From: Defluviitaleaceae bacterium
GTDB lineage: Bacteria > Bacillota > Clostridia > Lachnospirales > UBA5962
Direction: 5' to 3'
Assembly (NCBI GenBank): GCA_009787355.1
Contig: WRGD01000150.1
Location: forward strand, 1 to 59,979
Length of the DNA: 59,979 nt
In this document: positions 36,205 to 45,908 of the stretch, in pieces
Layout of the letters: every line of letters begins with the position of its first letter
Numbering within the stretch: position 1 is the stretch's first letter
Program-made: the position numbers and the translations under genes
Notes under the pieces: model-generated
The model's database searches: none
Seen by the model: the letters and a program-made list of their open reading frames with translations, nothing else
What the model was told of the DNA's origin: nothing

Positions 36205-38766
36205 ATGGAAAAAAAATCTTTAAAAGACTTTTTAAATATTTTAAATAATAGATTACTTATATTTTTCTTAGCTTCTAGTTTAACTTTTTTGTTTCTTACA
36301 AATGTACTTTTTAATCTTCAAATTGTACAAGGAGAAGAATTTTATAATAATCTTTTAGTAAGGATTCCAAGAAAAGTGTACATACCTGCACAAAGAGGGA
36401 ATATATACGACAGATTTGGGAGACCTTTAGCATTAAATATTCGTACAAACTCTATAATGTTTGACCCAAGTATAAATCTTACAAACGCTGAAATAAATGA
36501 AGTTTTATTTAACATTTTGAAATTGATAGAGGAAAATGACGAAGATTTTTTCGATGTTCTACCTATAACGAAAACAGAAAACTTTGAATTTACATTTTCT
36601 GATGCAAATTTAGGAAGACAACGTGCTAGATTTTTTTCAGATATAGAAGTGGAAGATACTTTTGAAGTTGATGATTATGGTAATATAATCTCAGAAGGTA
36701 TTAGTGTAGAAGAACTTTTTGATATACTAAGAGCAAGATTTTTTCTTAATGATTTAATAGAAAGAGAAAATTTGAATAAAATGCAAATAAGAAATTTAAT
36801 TTCTATGCGTATAAATTTATTTTATAGAAGATTTAGATTGTATGAACCAATAACATTTGCATTAAATGTTGGTATGGATACTATAACACGAATAAGAGAA
36901 GAAATAGATAGATTTAGAGGAGCCTTTATAGGTGAAGACTTTTTACGTGAGTACCCTGCTGGCAGATATTTATCTCATGTGGTAGGTTATATTGGTAATA
37001 TTCGTGAAGTAGATGATTTACCATCTCTTATAGAACAGGGTTATTCTCCTACAGATTTAATAGGTCATACTGGTATAGAAAGAGCATTTGAATCAGAGCT
37101 TCGTGGAAGACCCGGTCATAGCTGGATATATACAAACACTTTAGGTAGGAGACTTGGTACTTTTTACGATGAAGGAAAAGATGTTATTCATGGTTCAGAT
37201 ATATTCTTAACAATAGATAAATTTTTACAGAGTAGTGTATTTAGAATAGTCGAAGATGTTTTAACAAGAACTATAATAAACAGAATGACAGTAAATCACA
37301 ATCGTGAAGAATTATTAACTGTAGAACACGTACTTGCTTCTCTTGTAGCTGCAAATAATATAAATCCAAGACTAATATTTGAAAGTAATCAAGATACTAT
37401 ATCTTATATCGTTAAAAATTATGTTTTAGAAATAAATCCCTACGCAAGTATATCTACAAGAATAGAAAGAAATGAAATAAACCAAATAATAGCAAATGGT
37501 ATTAGAGAAAGAGATTTAACACCAAATCAAATTTTAGTATTGATGTACGAGCAAGATATCATTACAGGAGATGAAAATTTTGTAAATAGAGTTTTAAGTG
37601 GAAATAGTTTCACAGCAAGAAATATTGTAATAGAAAAATTAAACTCAGGTGAAATAACGCCACAAATGACAAATGTAGATCCTTCAACTGCATCTGTTGT
37701 TGTAGTTGATGTAAATACTGGAGAAATTTTAGCGGCTGTTAGTTATCCAACTTTCGATAGTAACCAACTTGTAAACAATGTAAATAATGAATATTTTCTA
37801 AATCTTTTAAATGACCCAACTTCACCAATGTTTAATAGGGCTTTTCAAGAAAGAAGAGCACCGGGCTCTACTTTTAAAATGTTGACAGGTATAGCAGCAT
37901 TGGAAGAAGGAGTTATAACACAAAATACACGAATAACAGATAGACCAGAGTTTACACGTGCAGGTACACCACACCCTAGAAGTTGGAGCAGTGTAAGTTT
38001 AGGAAGTCTAAATTATGCTGAAGCATTAGCAATAAGTAGTAATTATTTCTTTTATGAGTCAGCTTTTCGACTAGGAGATAGAGGAACAGGAAATGCAGCA
38101 ACTCTGGGTATAGAAGCATTGAATAGATATATGAGAGCTTTTGGTTTTGATTCTCCAACTGGTGTAGAAATAGGAGAAGCTTCCAGAGCCGATATTGTAC
38201 AAATATCTTCTCCAGAAATACAAGATAGAATATGGACGCATGGAGATACTGTTCGTACTGCAATAGGACAACATTTAAATAGTTACACAGCTCTTACCAT
38301 GGCAAGGTTTACACAGGTAATTGCATCTCGTGGAAATATGGTAGAACTTAGGCTTTTAGATAGAATAGTTGGAGAAGACCTAACATATATAGCTAGGACA
38401 AGACCAGTGGATATGGGTATAAATATTTCTGATAGCACATGGGACCAAACTCACTTAGGTATGCGTCTTGTTACAGAAAGTAGCAGAGCTACAGCAACAG
38501 GATTGTTTAATAGTTTTCCTTTTAGTGTAGGTTCAAAAACAGGTACTGCAGAAGAACATGGTAATAGGTTATCACATACTACATTTAATGCTTTTGCTCC
38601 TTTTGATGACCCACAAATAGCACTTTATGTCATCGTTCCATTTGGTGCTACAGCTACAACATCTCCATCTCCATCTTCTCAGATAGCAAGATATATAATT
38701 GCCGAATATTTTAGATTAAACGATACAATTGATGAAAATAATTCTTCTTATGTATTATTAAGATAG
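36205..38766 (+). CDS. Penicillin-binding protein 2, class B transpeptidase of the elongasome
   Basis: Septum-independent peptidoglycan transpeptidase of 853 residues. There is one N-terminal anchor (about 12-38), a pedestal domain starting RKVYIPAQRGNIYDRFG, and a transpeptidase domain with SxxK (APGSTFKM, Ser about 555), SxN (SSNYF, about 611) and KTG (SKTGTAEE, about 778). It is longer than the 600-720 residues of many PBP2s, because of an insertion of roughly 150 residues (about 350-500) before VDPSTASVVVVDVNTGEILA. It forms a unit with mreBCD, and rodA lies 2 kb downstream. Confidence 0.95.
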   Translation: MEKKSLKDFLNILNNRLLIFFLASSLTFLFLTNVLFNLQIVQGEEFYNNLLVRIPRKVYIPAQRGNIYDRFGRPLALNIRTNSIMFDPSINLTNAEINEVLFNILKLIEENDEDFFDVLPITKTENFEFTFSDANLGRQRARFFSDIEVEDTFEVDDYGNIISEGISVEELFDILRARFFLNDLIERENLNKMQIRNLISMRINLFYRRFRLYEPITFALNVGMDTITRIREEIDRFRGAFIGEDFLREYPAGRYLSHVVGYIGNIREVDDLPSLIEQGYSPTDLIGHTGIERAFESELRGRPGHSWIYTNTLGRRLGTFYDEGKDVIHGSDIFLTIDKFLQSSVFRIVEDVLTRTIINRMTVNHNREELLTVEHVLASLVAANNINPRLIFESNQDTISYIVKNYVLEINPYASISTRIERNEINQIIANGIRERDLTPNQILVLMYEQDIITGDENFVNRVLSGNSFTARNIVIEKLNSGEITPQMTNVDPSTASVVVVDVNTGEILAAVSYPTFDSNQLVNNVNNEYFLNLLNDPTSPMFNRAFQERRAPGSTFKMLTGIAALEEGVITQNTRITDRPEFTRAGTPHPRSWSSVSLGSLNYAEALAISSNYFFYESAFRLGDRGTGNAATLGIEALNRYMRAFGFDSPTGVEIGEASRADIVQISSPEIQDRIWTHGDTVRTAIGQHLNSYTALTMARFTQVIASRGNMVELRLLDRIVGEDLTYIARTRPVDMGINISDSTWDQTHLGMRLVTESSRATATGLFNSFPFSVGSKTGTAEEHGNRLSHTTFNAFAPFDDPQIALYVIVPFGATATTSPSPSSQIARYIIAEYFRLNDTIDENNSSYVLLR

Positions 38767-38774
38767 GAGATTTT

Positions 38775-39554
38775 ATGACTGAAAATAGTGTGATTTTTAA
38801 AGGAAATAGAGATGGAATTATTATATATTTGGATGAAAATATAGCTTATGAAGATTTAAAATATGAACTTAATAAAAAATTAAAAGATTCTAGTACCTTT
38901 TTTGGAGATACATCTGCGACCATTTATTTTCATGGTCGTAGACTTACTTCTTTTCAAGAAGAAGAACTAACTTATTTAGTGAAAAATAATACAAATCTTA
39001 AAGTTAATTTTTTTCTTGAAAATCATCAAAAATATGATAATAATGAAATAGAATTACAAAAAATCAATTCAAATAATAAAATAATAAGAAATTACAAAAA
39101 AGAAAATGAAGAAAACACTAAAAAGCAAGAAAAACCAAAGTTTAGAAAAAGTTTAGAAGAAAAAATTATAGATGCTACTTCACATTTTAAAAACAGAAAC
39201 AAAAAAGACAAAAATATAGAAAAACTGAATCTAAGTAACACAAAATATCACAAAGGTTCACTACGAAATGGAATGTCGCTTAGTTTTGATGGCTCTGTTG
39301 TTATAGTTGGAGATGTAAATCCTGGTGCAGAAATTATTTCTGTGGGAAATGTAATTGTTCTGGGTTCTTTAAAAGGGGTTGTACACGCAGGGTATACAAA
39401 TAATCAAGAGGCTTTTGTTGCTGCTATTTGCTTTAATCCAACTCAAATAAGAATTGCAGATTTAATAACATACATACCTAAAGAAAAAAGAGTATTGGAT
39501 GCACCAAAAATGGCATATATCGAAAATAGTAAAATATATATAAGTGATTTGTAA
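38775..39554 (+). CDS. minC: Septum site-determining protein MinC
   Basis: FtsZ polymerisation inhibitor of 259 residues. The N-terminal domain (about 1-105) includes DSSTFFGDTSATIYFHGRRL, a charged linker follows, and the C-terminal beta-helix (about 155-255) has RNGMSLSFDGSVVIVGDVNPGAEI and NVIVLGSLKGVVHAG, the MinD-binding part. It directly follows PBP2. A 224 bp gap then separates it from minD. Confidence 0.95.
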   Translation: MTENSVIFKGNRDGIIIYLDENIAYEDLKYELNKKLKDSSTFFGDTSATIYFHGRRLTSFQEEELTYLVKNNTNLKVNFFLENHQKYDNNEIELQKINSNNKIIRNYKKENEENTKKQEKPKFRKSLEEKIIDATSHFKNRNKKDKNIEKLNLSNTKYHKGSLRNGMSLSFDGSVVIVGDVNPGAEIISVGNVIVLGSLKGVVHAGYTNNQEAFVAAICFNPTQIRIADLITYIPKEKRVLDAPKMAYIENSKIYISDL

Positions 39555-39663
39555 TTAAAAATGTTTTTTAACAAAATACAAAATTTTTATATACGACTAT
39601 AAAAGATATATTACTACATTTGATTTTGGTATAATAATTGAAAGTATAAATAAATACATATTT

Positions 39664-39691
39664 TCAGTGCTTTTGTTACACAAAAGTTACT
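39664..39691 (+). repeat. Copy 1 of a 28 bp dispersed repeat (minC-minD gap)
   Basis: Begins TCAGTGCTTTTGTTAC and matches the minus strand at 45869-45896 in 26 of 28 positions. It can extend a hairpin ACACAA/TTGTGT (39678-39699). It lies about 90 bp before minD. A TATAAT at 39630-39635 just upstream may belong to the minD promoter. Confidence 0.7.
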
Positions 39692-39778
39692 AATTGTGTC
39701 GAATTTCATTTAGACATATTGTATAGCCATTTTTTATATTTTTTGAAAAATTTAATATTAAAATAATATGGAGGTAGA

Positions 39779-40567
39779 ATGAGTGAAGTTATTGTAATAA
39801 CATCCGGAAAAGGTGGAGTTGGAAAAACAACAGCAAGTGCAAATATTGGTATGTCTCTTGCTACAAAGGGATATACAGTTGCTTTATTAGATGCAGATAT
39901 TGGACTTAGAAATTTAGATGTTGTAATGGGTCTTGAAAACAGAATAGTTTATGATATTGTAGACGTTGTAGATGGGAATTGTCGTATTAAACAAGCATTA
40001 ATAAAAGACAAACGAAACCCAAATTTGTTTTTATTACCTGCGGCACAAACAAAGGATAAAGAGGCAGTATTACCTGGTCAAATGCAAAAACTTTGTAGTT
40101 CTTTGAAAGAAGATTTCGATTATGTTATAATAGATTGTCCGGCTGGTATTGAGAGAGGCTTTAAAAATGCAATATCTGGAGCAGATAAAGCAATTGTTAT
40201 AACTACTCCAGAAGTTAGTGCTGTAAGAGATGCAGATAGAATAATAGGTCTTTTAGAAGCCAATAATTTATCTAATCCAAAGCTTATCTTAAATAGAATA
40301 AGAATGGATATGGTAAATCGTGGTGATATGATGACATTAGAAGATATTACGGAAATACTTGCCATAGATGTTCTAGGTGTTGTCCCAGACGATGAAAGTG
40401 TAATAATATCTACAAATCGTGGAGAACCAGCAGTTTTAGATATTAAATCTAGGGCTGGACAAGCTTTTAGAGATATATCTGCTAGAATATCTGGAGAAGA
40501 TGTTCCTTTTATGGACCTTAACACAAAAGAAAATTTATTTGATAAGTTGAAAAAGGCGTTTAGCTAG
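39779..40567 (+). CDS. minD: Septum site-determining ATPase MinD
   Basis: Membrane-cycling ParA-type ATPase of 262 residues that recruits MinC to the membrane. The deviant Walker A reads SGKGGVGKTTASAN, with VALLDADIGLRNLDVVMG and YVIIDCPAGIERGF downstream. A C-terminal amphipathic helix (ENLFDKLKKAF) is the membrane-targeting sequence. It starts behind TATGGAGG and is followed by minE. Confidence 0.97.
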   Translation: MSEVIVITSGKGGVGKTTASANIGMSLATKGYTVALLDADIGLRNLDVVMGLENRIVYDIVDVVDGNCRIKQALIKDKRNPNLFLLPAAQTKDKEAVLPGQMQKLCSSLKEDFDYVIIDCPAGIERGFKNAISGADKAIVITTPEVSAVRDADRIIGLLEANNLSNPKLILNRIRMDMVNRGDMMTLEDITEILAIDVLGVVPDDESVIISTNRGEPAVLDIKSRAGQAFRDISARISGEDVPFMDLNTKENLFDKLKKAFS

Positions 40568-40584
40568 AATAAAATAGGTGAATT

Positions 40585-40851
40585 ATGGAAAATTTAAGTT
40601 TGATATTTGGCAAAAAAAAATCTTCAAAATCAGTTGCAAAAGATAGGCTTAAACTTGTCCTTGTTAGTGATAGAATAAATTGTAATGACCAAATGTTTAT
40701 AAATTTGAAAAATGATGTACTTAAAACTATCTCCAATTATTTAGAGATAGATGAAAATGCTTTTGAAATAGAAATTATAAATTCTGAAAAAGAAGAAAGC
40801 CCTATAATAAATGCACAAGTTCCTATAAAGAATGTCAAATTTAGAGCTTAG
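40585..40851 (+). CDS. minE: Cell division topological specificity factor MinE
   Basis: An 88-residue protein that stimulates MinD ATPase and restricts MinC to the poles. The N-terminal LSLIFGKKKSSKSVAKDRLKL (helix that contacts MinD, with the KDRLKLVLVSDR pattern) and the C-terminal dimer domain are clear. Its presence points to an oscillating Min system rather than a DivIVA-only one. Confidence 0.95.
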   Translation: MENLSLIFGKKKSSKSVAKDRLKLVLVSDRINCNDQMFINLKNDVLKTISNYLEIDENAFEIEIINSEKEESPIINAQVPIKNVKFRA

Positions 40852-40916
40852 TTAAATAATAGCATATAATTTTATTTAAAAAAATTACGTTAAACTTAGT
40901 TAAAGGAGGACTTGAC

Positions 40917-42080
40917 TTGTATATACTAGAAAATTTAAAGAAAACTTTAATTTCTTTAGATTACTTTATACTTATTGTTGTTTTTGCATTATGTTTATTT
41001 GGTATTATTGTAATAGGTAGTGTAACAAATGTTAATATAAATCCGAATAACTCTCTTCAGGCACAACAACAATTCAATGTTGCGACTGGGTTTATAATAT
41101 TTTTTATAGTTAGCTTTATTGATTATAAATTTATTGCAAAATTTTTCTGGCTTATATATATTTTCAACATACTACTTTTACTTTCTGTTATGCTATTTGG
41201 TCATCAAACTGGTACAGGAGTTACAAGAGGATTAAGTATATCCATAGGGGGAGCTAGATTTGGAATACAAGCATCACAATATGCAAAATTATTTATGATA
41301 ATTTTTCTAGCTGGTTTTATAGAAAAATATAAAGAAAAAATAAATAATGGTTTTACTCTACTTTCCCTAGTTACCTTAATTGCATTCCCAGTATTTTTAG
41401 TATATAGACAACCATCTTTATCTGCTAGTATGGTAGTACTTCTTATATCGCTTACAATGTTATTTTTAGGTGGTATAAGTTATAAATATGTTATAACTCT
41501 TATTTCTGCAGTTGTTCCTGCTGGTGTGCTTATATTTTTGGATGTTGCTAATGGTCCCGGAAACCATTTTTTTATACACAATTTTTTGGGAGCTTTTCAA
41601 ATACAAAGATTATACGATTTTTTTGCAGATAGTAGTCATTTTCAAACACAGCAATCTGTTAGCTCTTTAGGTAGTGGTCAGCTTACAGGTCATGGCCTTT
41701 ACAATGGTATAATAAATCAAACAAACACATTGCCAGAGGCACATAATGATTTTATATTTGCAGTAATAGGTGAAGAATTTGGCTTTATTGGTGCAAATAT
41801 AGTATTATTTGTAATTTTTCTTTTAATAATAAAATGTCTTTTAATTGCACATTTTGCTGATACTTTTGTAGGAAAACTCATTGCCGCTGGTGTTTGTGCT
41901 ATGCTTTTTTTTCAAACATTTGTACATGTTGGAGTTGTTACAGATATTCTTCCGAATACTGGCATCACACTTCCATTTATTAGTTATGGTGGTAGCTCTA
42001 TGTGGGCTCTTATGGCTGCTATGGGTATTGTTATGAACATTCATATAAATAAAGCTAGACCAATTTTTGAGGATATATAA
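40917..42080 (+). CDS. rodA: Peptidoglycan glycosyltransferase, SEDS family (RodA)
   Basis: A 387-residue SEDS polymerase with about ten membrane segments. Motifs include [51 protein letters not shown] and [15 protein letters not shown]. It starts with TTG behind a strong AAAGGAGGA site. Its position after minE, in the mre-PBP2-min block, favours RodA over FtsW. Confidence 0.93.
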   Translation: MYILENLKKTLISLDYFILIVVFALCLFGIIVIGSVTNVNINPNNSLQAQQQFNVATGFIIFFIVSFIDYKFIAKFFWLIYIFNILLLLSVMLFGHQTGTGVTRGLSISIGGARFGIQASQYAKLFMIIFLAGFIEKYKEKINNGFTLLSLVTLIAFPVFLVYRQPSLSASMVVLLISLTMLFLGGISYKYVITLISAVVPAGVLIFLDVANGPGNHFFIHNFLGAFQIQRLYDFFADSSHFQTQQSVSSLGSGQLTGHGLYNGIINQTNTLPEAHNDFIFAVIGEEFGFIGANIVLFVIFLLIIKCLLIAHFADTFVGKLIAAGVCAMLFFQTFVHVGVVTDILPNTGITLPFISYGGSSMWALMAAMGIVMNIHINKARPIFEDI

Positions 42081-42081
42081 A

Positions 42082-42483
42082 ATGAATATTGCATTTATTG
42101 CACATGATAGTAAAAAGAAACTTATGGAAAACTTGTGTATAGCATATAGACATATCTTAATAAAACATAATTTGTTTGCAACTGGTACAACTGGTAGTAT
42201 TATAGAAGAATCTTCTGGGTTACACGTAACAAAATATTTATCTGGAAAACTAGGAGGAGAATATCAACTAGGAGCACAAATAGCGGATAATAATATAGAT
42301 TTGGTTATATTTCTAAGAGATCCATTAAGAGAAAGGTCTTATGAACCAGATATAAATTCTGTACTAAGACTATGTGATATGCACAATATACCCCTTGCAA
42401 GTAATTTGTCTACAGCAGAGAAATTACTTTTATCTTTAAAAAAAGAAAGTGAAGATATTAAAAAAAATTTAGATACTGAGTAA
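42082..42483 (+). CDS. mgsA: Methylglyoxal synthase
   Basis: Converts dihydroxyacetone phosphate to methylglyoxal and phosphate, a glycolytic overflow bypass. At 133 residues it has [39 protein letters not shown] and the catalytic Asp in FLRDPL. A TTG five codons upstream (42067) lies within rodA; the ATG at 42082, one base after the rodA stop, with a GAGGA site, starts at the usual family position. It is commonly next to rodA in Clostridia. Confidence 0.95.
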   Translation: MNIAFIAHDSKKKLMENLCIAYRHILIKHNLFATGTTGSIIEESSGLHVTKYLSGKLGGEYQLGAQIADNNIDLVIFLRDPLRERSYEPDINSVLRLCDMHNIPLASNLSTAEKLLLSLKKESEDIKKNLDTE

Positions 42484-42516
42484 CAATTTTTAAAAATGAC
42501 CATATATTAAATTAAG

Positions 42517-42630
42517 GCTTGTTTACTTTTCACAATCCCCCAATGTGGTTACTATGCTGTATGCTCCTCTATATTTAATAAACGATTACCTCAATTTCTA
42601 TAAACAAATAATAGTAAATTGTAAACAAGC
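42517..42630. other. Inverted-repeat-bounded non-coding block before ligA
   Basis: The 10 bp arms GCTTGTTTAC (42517-42526) and GTAAACAAGC (42621-42630) are perfectly complementary and enclose 94 bp. The interior has a CCCCC run in a small hairpin (CACA-ATCCCCCAA-TGTG, about 42531-42547). No gene is visible. It might be a structured RNA or a small mobile-element relic; I do not recognise it. Confidence 0.4.
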
Positions 42631-42636
42631 TCAAAT

Positions 42637-42666
42637 ATAGCCTATTTCATTTTCGAAATAGGCTAT
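42637..42666 (+). terminator. Stem-loop between mgsA and ligA
   Basis: A perfect 12 bp stem, arm ATAGCCTATTTC (42637-42648 with 42655-42666), with a 6 nt loop. The T-tract after it is weak (TAAATTAT). Confidence 0.65.
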
Positions 42667-42708
42667 TAAATTATGAGAATATGAAATTAAAATAATAAAG
42701 GATATATT

Positions 42709-44655
42709 ATGACAAATGAAATGCAGGACTTAATAAAAAAACTAAATGAAGCAAATAAGTCATATTATGAAGAAAACAGAGAAATTATTTCTAATTTTGA
42801 ATACGACAAATTGTATGACGAATTATTAAAACTTGAAGAAATTACGGGGATTCAACTTTCTAATAGTCCAACAAAAAATGTTGGATACGATGTATTAGAA
42901 TCTTTAAATAAAGTATCTCATAATACAAAATTACTTTCTTTAGATAAAACTAAAGATATTTCAAAAATAAAAGAATTTTTAGGAAATCAGGAGGGAGTTT
43001 TATCCTTAAAATTAGATGGTCTTACAATTTTGCTTACTTATGAAAACGGAGAATTGTTACAAGCTGTAACACGTGGAAATGGAATAGTCGGAGAAGATGT
43101 AACACATAATGTAAAACATTTTAAAAATATACCTATAAAAATACATTATAAAGATAGGCTTGTAGTTCGTGGCGAAGCTGTAATAACATACAGTGATTTT
43201 GAAGAAATAAATTCAAAACTTTTACCAGAAGAACAATATAAAAATCCTAGAAATTTGTGTAGTGGTACAGTTAGACAATTAGACAGTTCAATTTTTTCTA
43301 AAAGAAAAGTAATGTTTTTTGCCTTTTCTATAATAGAAGGTGGAGTTTTTGAAGGAAAAAAATTAGAGAAAAAAAGTAAAGCTTTATTTTTTTTAGACTC
43401 TTTGTATTTTGATATTGTAAATTTTCAAATAGTAGATAATACTACATTAGAAAATGATATTGAAAATCTTAAAGATATGGTGAAAAATTTAGATATGCCT
43501 ACAGATGGACTTGTTTTAACATACGATAACATAGAATATAGCAAGAATTTGGGTGAAACTTCGAAATTCCCAAAAGATTCTATGGCGTTTAAATGGCAAG
43601 ATGAAGAAAAAGAGACAATAATTTTAGATATAGAATGGAATACATCTAGAACAGGTCTTATAAATCCCATAGCTATATTTTCACCTGTAGATTTGGAGGG
43701 AACAGAAGTAAAAAAAGCTAGTCTTCATAATTTGAGTATTGTAGAGGATTTAGAAATAGGGATTGGAGATACTGTGCTTGTATACAAAGCAAATATGATA
43801 ATTCCTCAAATTTCAAAAAATCTCACGAGGTCTGGCAATTTAGAAATCCCAAAATTTTGTAATATTTGTAATGGAAATATAGAGATACGAAATAAAAATG
43901 GAGTAAAAACACTTAATTGCATTAATACGAGTTGTAAAGCTCAGCTTATAAAATTTTTAACCCATTATAGTAGCAGAAATGCAATGAATATAGATGGTTT
44001 AAGCGAGGCGACCATAACAAAATTTTTTGAAAAAGGTTTTTTAACTGACCTTTCATCACTATACAATTTGGAAAAATATAAAGATGAAATAAAGAAAATA
44101 GAAGGATTTGGAGAAAAATCTGTTGTTAATATTTTAAATTCTATAGAGAAATCTAAAAATTGCTATTTATATCAATTTATTTATGGTCTTGGTATATTTA
44201 ATATAGGCCTTTCTTATGCAAAATTACTTTGTAATCACTTTGATAATGATATAGAAAAAATAAAAAATTGCAAAGTAGATGACCTGATAAATATAAATGG
44301 CTTTGGTAAAATAATGGCTGATAATGTTGTTAATTATTTTTCAGATAAAGAAAATGTCAAAACGTTAGATTATATTTATAGCTCTTTAAATTTAATTTCA
44401 GAAAATGAAACAAATAATTCATTAAAAGATTTTACATTTGTTGTAACAGGAAATTTAGAAAAATTTATAAATAGAAAACAATTACAAGATATAATAGAAA
44501 AAAAAGGTGGAAAATTAAGCAATTCTGTTACTAGTAAAACAACTTATTTAATAAATAATGATAAAACTAGTAGCTCATCTAAAAATAAAACTGCAAACAA
44601 ATTGAATATAGAAATTATAAATGAAGAAGAGTTTATAGAAAAATTTTTGAAATAA
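42709..44655 (+). CDS. ligA: NAD-dependent DNA ligase
   Basis: Seals nicks in replication and repair using NAD. The 648 residues show the NAD-binding Ia region, the adenylation motif LKLDGLT (active-site Lys about residue 104), RGEAVI, the OB fold (TSRTGLINPIAIFSPVDLEG), the zinc cluster (CNICNGN and CINTSCKAQ), helix-hairpin-helix repeats, and the BRCT domain (about 575-648, DFTFVVTGNLE). It appears to be transcribed alone, between the stem-loop at 42637 and the tmk promoter. Confidence 0.97.
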   Translation: MTNEMQDLIKKLNEANKSYYEENREIISNFEYDKLYDELLKLEEITGIQLSNSPTKNVGYDVLESLNKVSHNTKLLSLDKTKDISKIKEFLGNQEGVLSLKLDGLTILLTYENGELLQAVTRGNGIVGEDVTHNVKHFKNIPIKIHYKDRLVVRGEAVITYSDFEEINSKLLPEEQYKNPRNLCSGTVRQLDSSIFSKRKVMFFAFSIIEGGVFEGKKLEKKSKALFFLDSLYFDIVNFQIVDNTTLENDIENLKDMVKNLDMPTDGLVLTYDNIEYSKNLGETSKFPKDSMAFKWQDEEKETIILDIEWNTSRTGLINPIAIFSPVDLEGTEVKKASLHNLSIVEDLEIGIGDTVLVYKANMIIPQISKNLTRSGNLEIPKFCNICNGNIEIRNKNGVKTLNCINTSCKAQLIKFLTHYSSRNAMNIDGLSEATITKFFEKGFLTDLSSLYNLEKYKDEIKKIEGFGEKSVVNILNSIEKSKNCYLYQFIYGLGIFNIGLSYAKLLCNHFDNDIEKIKNCKVDDLININGFGKIMADNVVNYFSDKENVKTLDYIYSSLNLISENETNNSLKDFTFVVTGNLEKFINRKQLQDIIEKKGGKLSNSVTSKTTYLINNDKTSSSSKNKTANKLNIEIINEEEFIEKFLK

Positions 44656-44690
44656 TGTTATAATAAAAATTCATAATAAAATTTTAAATA

Positions 44691-44718
44691 TTGACGATAT
44701 AAAAATTACCATTATAAA
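44691..44718 (+). promoter_or_regulatory. Promoter of the tmk operon
   Basis: TTGACG (44691-44696) and TATAAA (44713-44718) are 16 bp apart, 72 bp before the tmk start. Confidence 0.5.
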
Positions 44719-44790
44719 TGTTTTGAAGAATAAATTTTTGTCGTATTCTTACAGGTTGCGTAGATTGAAATAAAGTAAGGAGATTATATT

Positions 44791-45420
44791 TTGAGCGGAT
44801 TTTTTATAACTATGGAGGGTGTTGATGGCTCTGGCAAATCAACACAATGTAGACTTTTACAAGAATATTTAAAAAAAATAAATAAAAAAAGTATACATTT
44901 GAGAGAACCCGGAGCAACTCCTCTTGGTGAAATGTTACGTGAAATAATAAAAAATCCGATATATAATGTAAATAAAATTACAGAGGCGTATCTTTATGCT
45001 ACCTCTAGGTCGGAGCTTGTAGAAGCTGTTATAAAACCTGCTCTTGAAAATGGAAATATCGTTATTTGTGATAGATTTTTAGATTCTAGTATTGCTTATC
45101 AAGGTGTTGCAAGAGGTATTGGTACAGATATAATAAGAGAAATAAACAAGTATGCAGTTTCTGACATATGCCCAAATATAACATTTTTTATAGATATACC
45201 TATAGAATTATCTGAAAAAAGATTAAAGATAAGAAATTTCGAAAGTTCACAAATAAAAGATAGGATAGAGCTAGAAAATAAATTTTTTAAAGAAAAAGTA
45301 AGAGATGCATATAAAAATTTATCAAAAGAAAATAAACGTATAGTAACTATAGATGGAACAAAAAAAATAGAGGAAATACATAGAAATATAATTTCTTATT
45401 TGGAATTTCTAAATATTTGA
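44791..45420 (+). CDS. tmk: Thymidylate kinase
   Basis: Phosphorylates dTMP to dTDP. The 209 residues show the P-loop GVDGSGKST (about 10-18), LREPGATPLGE, the CDRFLDSSIAYQGVARG substrate loop and a lid region. It starts with TTG behind AAGGAG. It leads the conserved tmk-darA-yaaR-holB-ricT cluster of Firmicutes. Confidence 0.97.
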   Translation: MSGFFITMEGVDGSGKSTQCRLLQEYLKKINKKSIHLREPGATPLGEMLREIIKNPIYNVNKITEAYLYATSRSELVEAVIKPALENGNIVICDRFLDSSIAYQGVARGIGTDIIREINKYAVSDICPNITFFIDIPIELSEKRLKIRNFESSQIKDRIELENKFFKEKVRDAYKNLSKENKRIVTIDGTKKIEEIHRNIISYLEFLNI

Positions 45421-45462
45421 AAATTCAAAAACTTAAATTTAATAAAAGAATTGGAGGTAAGT

Positions 45463-45813
45463 ATGTCAGATACAAGTAAAGAAGAGATTAAGATATTAAA
45501 ATTAGTGATAGCAATTGTACACGACGACGATGCTGGTGTAATAATGGATAATCTTAGAGAGTCTGGTTTTAGTGTAACAAAACTTGCCTCTTCTGGTGGT
45601 TTTTTACGTATTGGTAATACAACTATTCTTTCTGGTGTAGAAGAAGAAAGATTAGAAGAGTTATTGAAAATAATAAAAGAAAATGGTAGTAGCCGTACAC
45701 AAATAGCACCATCTACTCCTAGTTTTTTCGAAGCACTACAAGCTCCTGTTAAAATAACACTTGGTGGTGCTACAATATTCGTTTTAGATGTAGATAAATT
45801 TATAAGATTTTAA
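45463..45813 (+). CDS. darA: Cyclic-di-AMP receptor, PII-like (DarA/PstA/YaaQ)
   Basis: A trimeric PII-like protein of 116 residues that binds cyclic di-AMP. Visible features are LVIAIVHDDDAGVIMDNLRE, the LASSGGFLRIGNTT loop and the C-terminal ITLGGATIFVLDVDKFIRF. A TTG at 45451 would add four residues, but the ATG at 45463 has TTGGAGG at ideal distance. Its signalling partner is unknown. Confidence 0.95.
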   Translation: MSDTSKEEIKILKLVIAIVHDDDAGVIMDNLRESGFSVTKLASSGGFLRIGNTTILSGVEEERLEELLKIIKENGSSRTQIAPSTPSFFEALQAPVKITLGGATIFVLDVDKFIRF

Positions 45814-45868
45814 ATATAAAGAATAATTTTTAGGAAAAATATGTGCAGAAAATAATTTCAGTTACGTA

Positions 45869-45896
45869 AGCAACTTTTGCGTAACAAAAGCACTGA
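45869..45896 (-). repeat. Copy 2 of the 28 bp dispersed repeat (darA-yaaR gap)
   Basis: Inverted copy of 39664-39691, 26 of 28 identical. The flanks can form GTTACG (45861-45866) with CGTAAC (45880-45885). Confidence 0.7.
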
Positions 45897-45908
45897 GCCT
45901 GAAAAAAT

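Noticed and set aside
40120-40524. A 134-codon minus-strand frame inside minD
   Set aside because: Antisense shadow of a well-conserved gene without its own signals.
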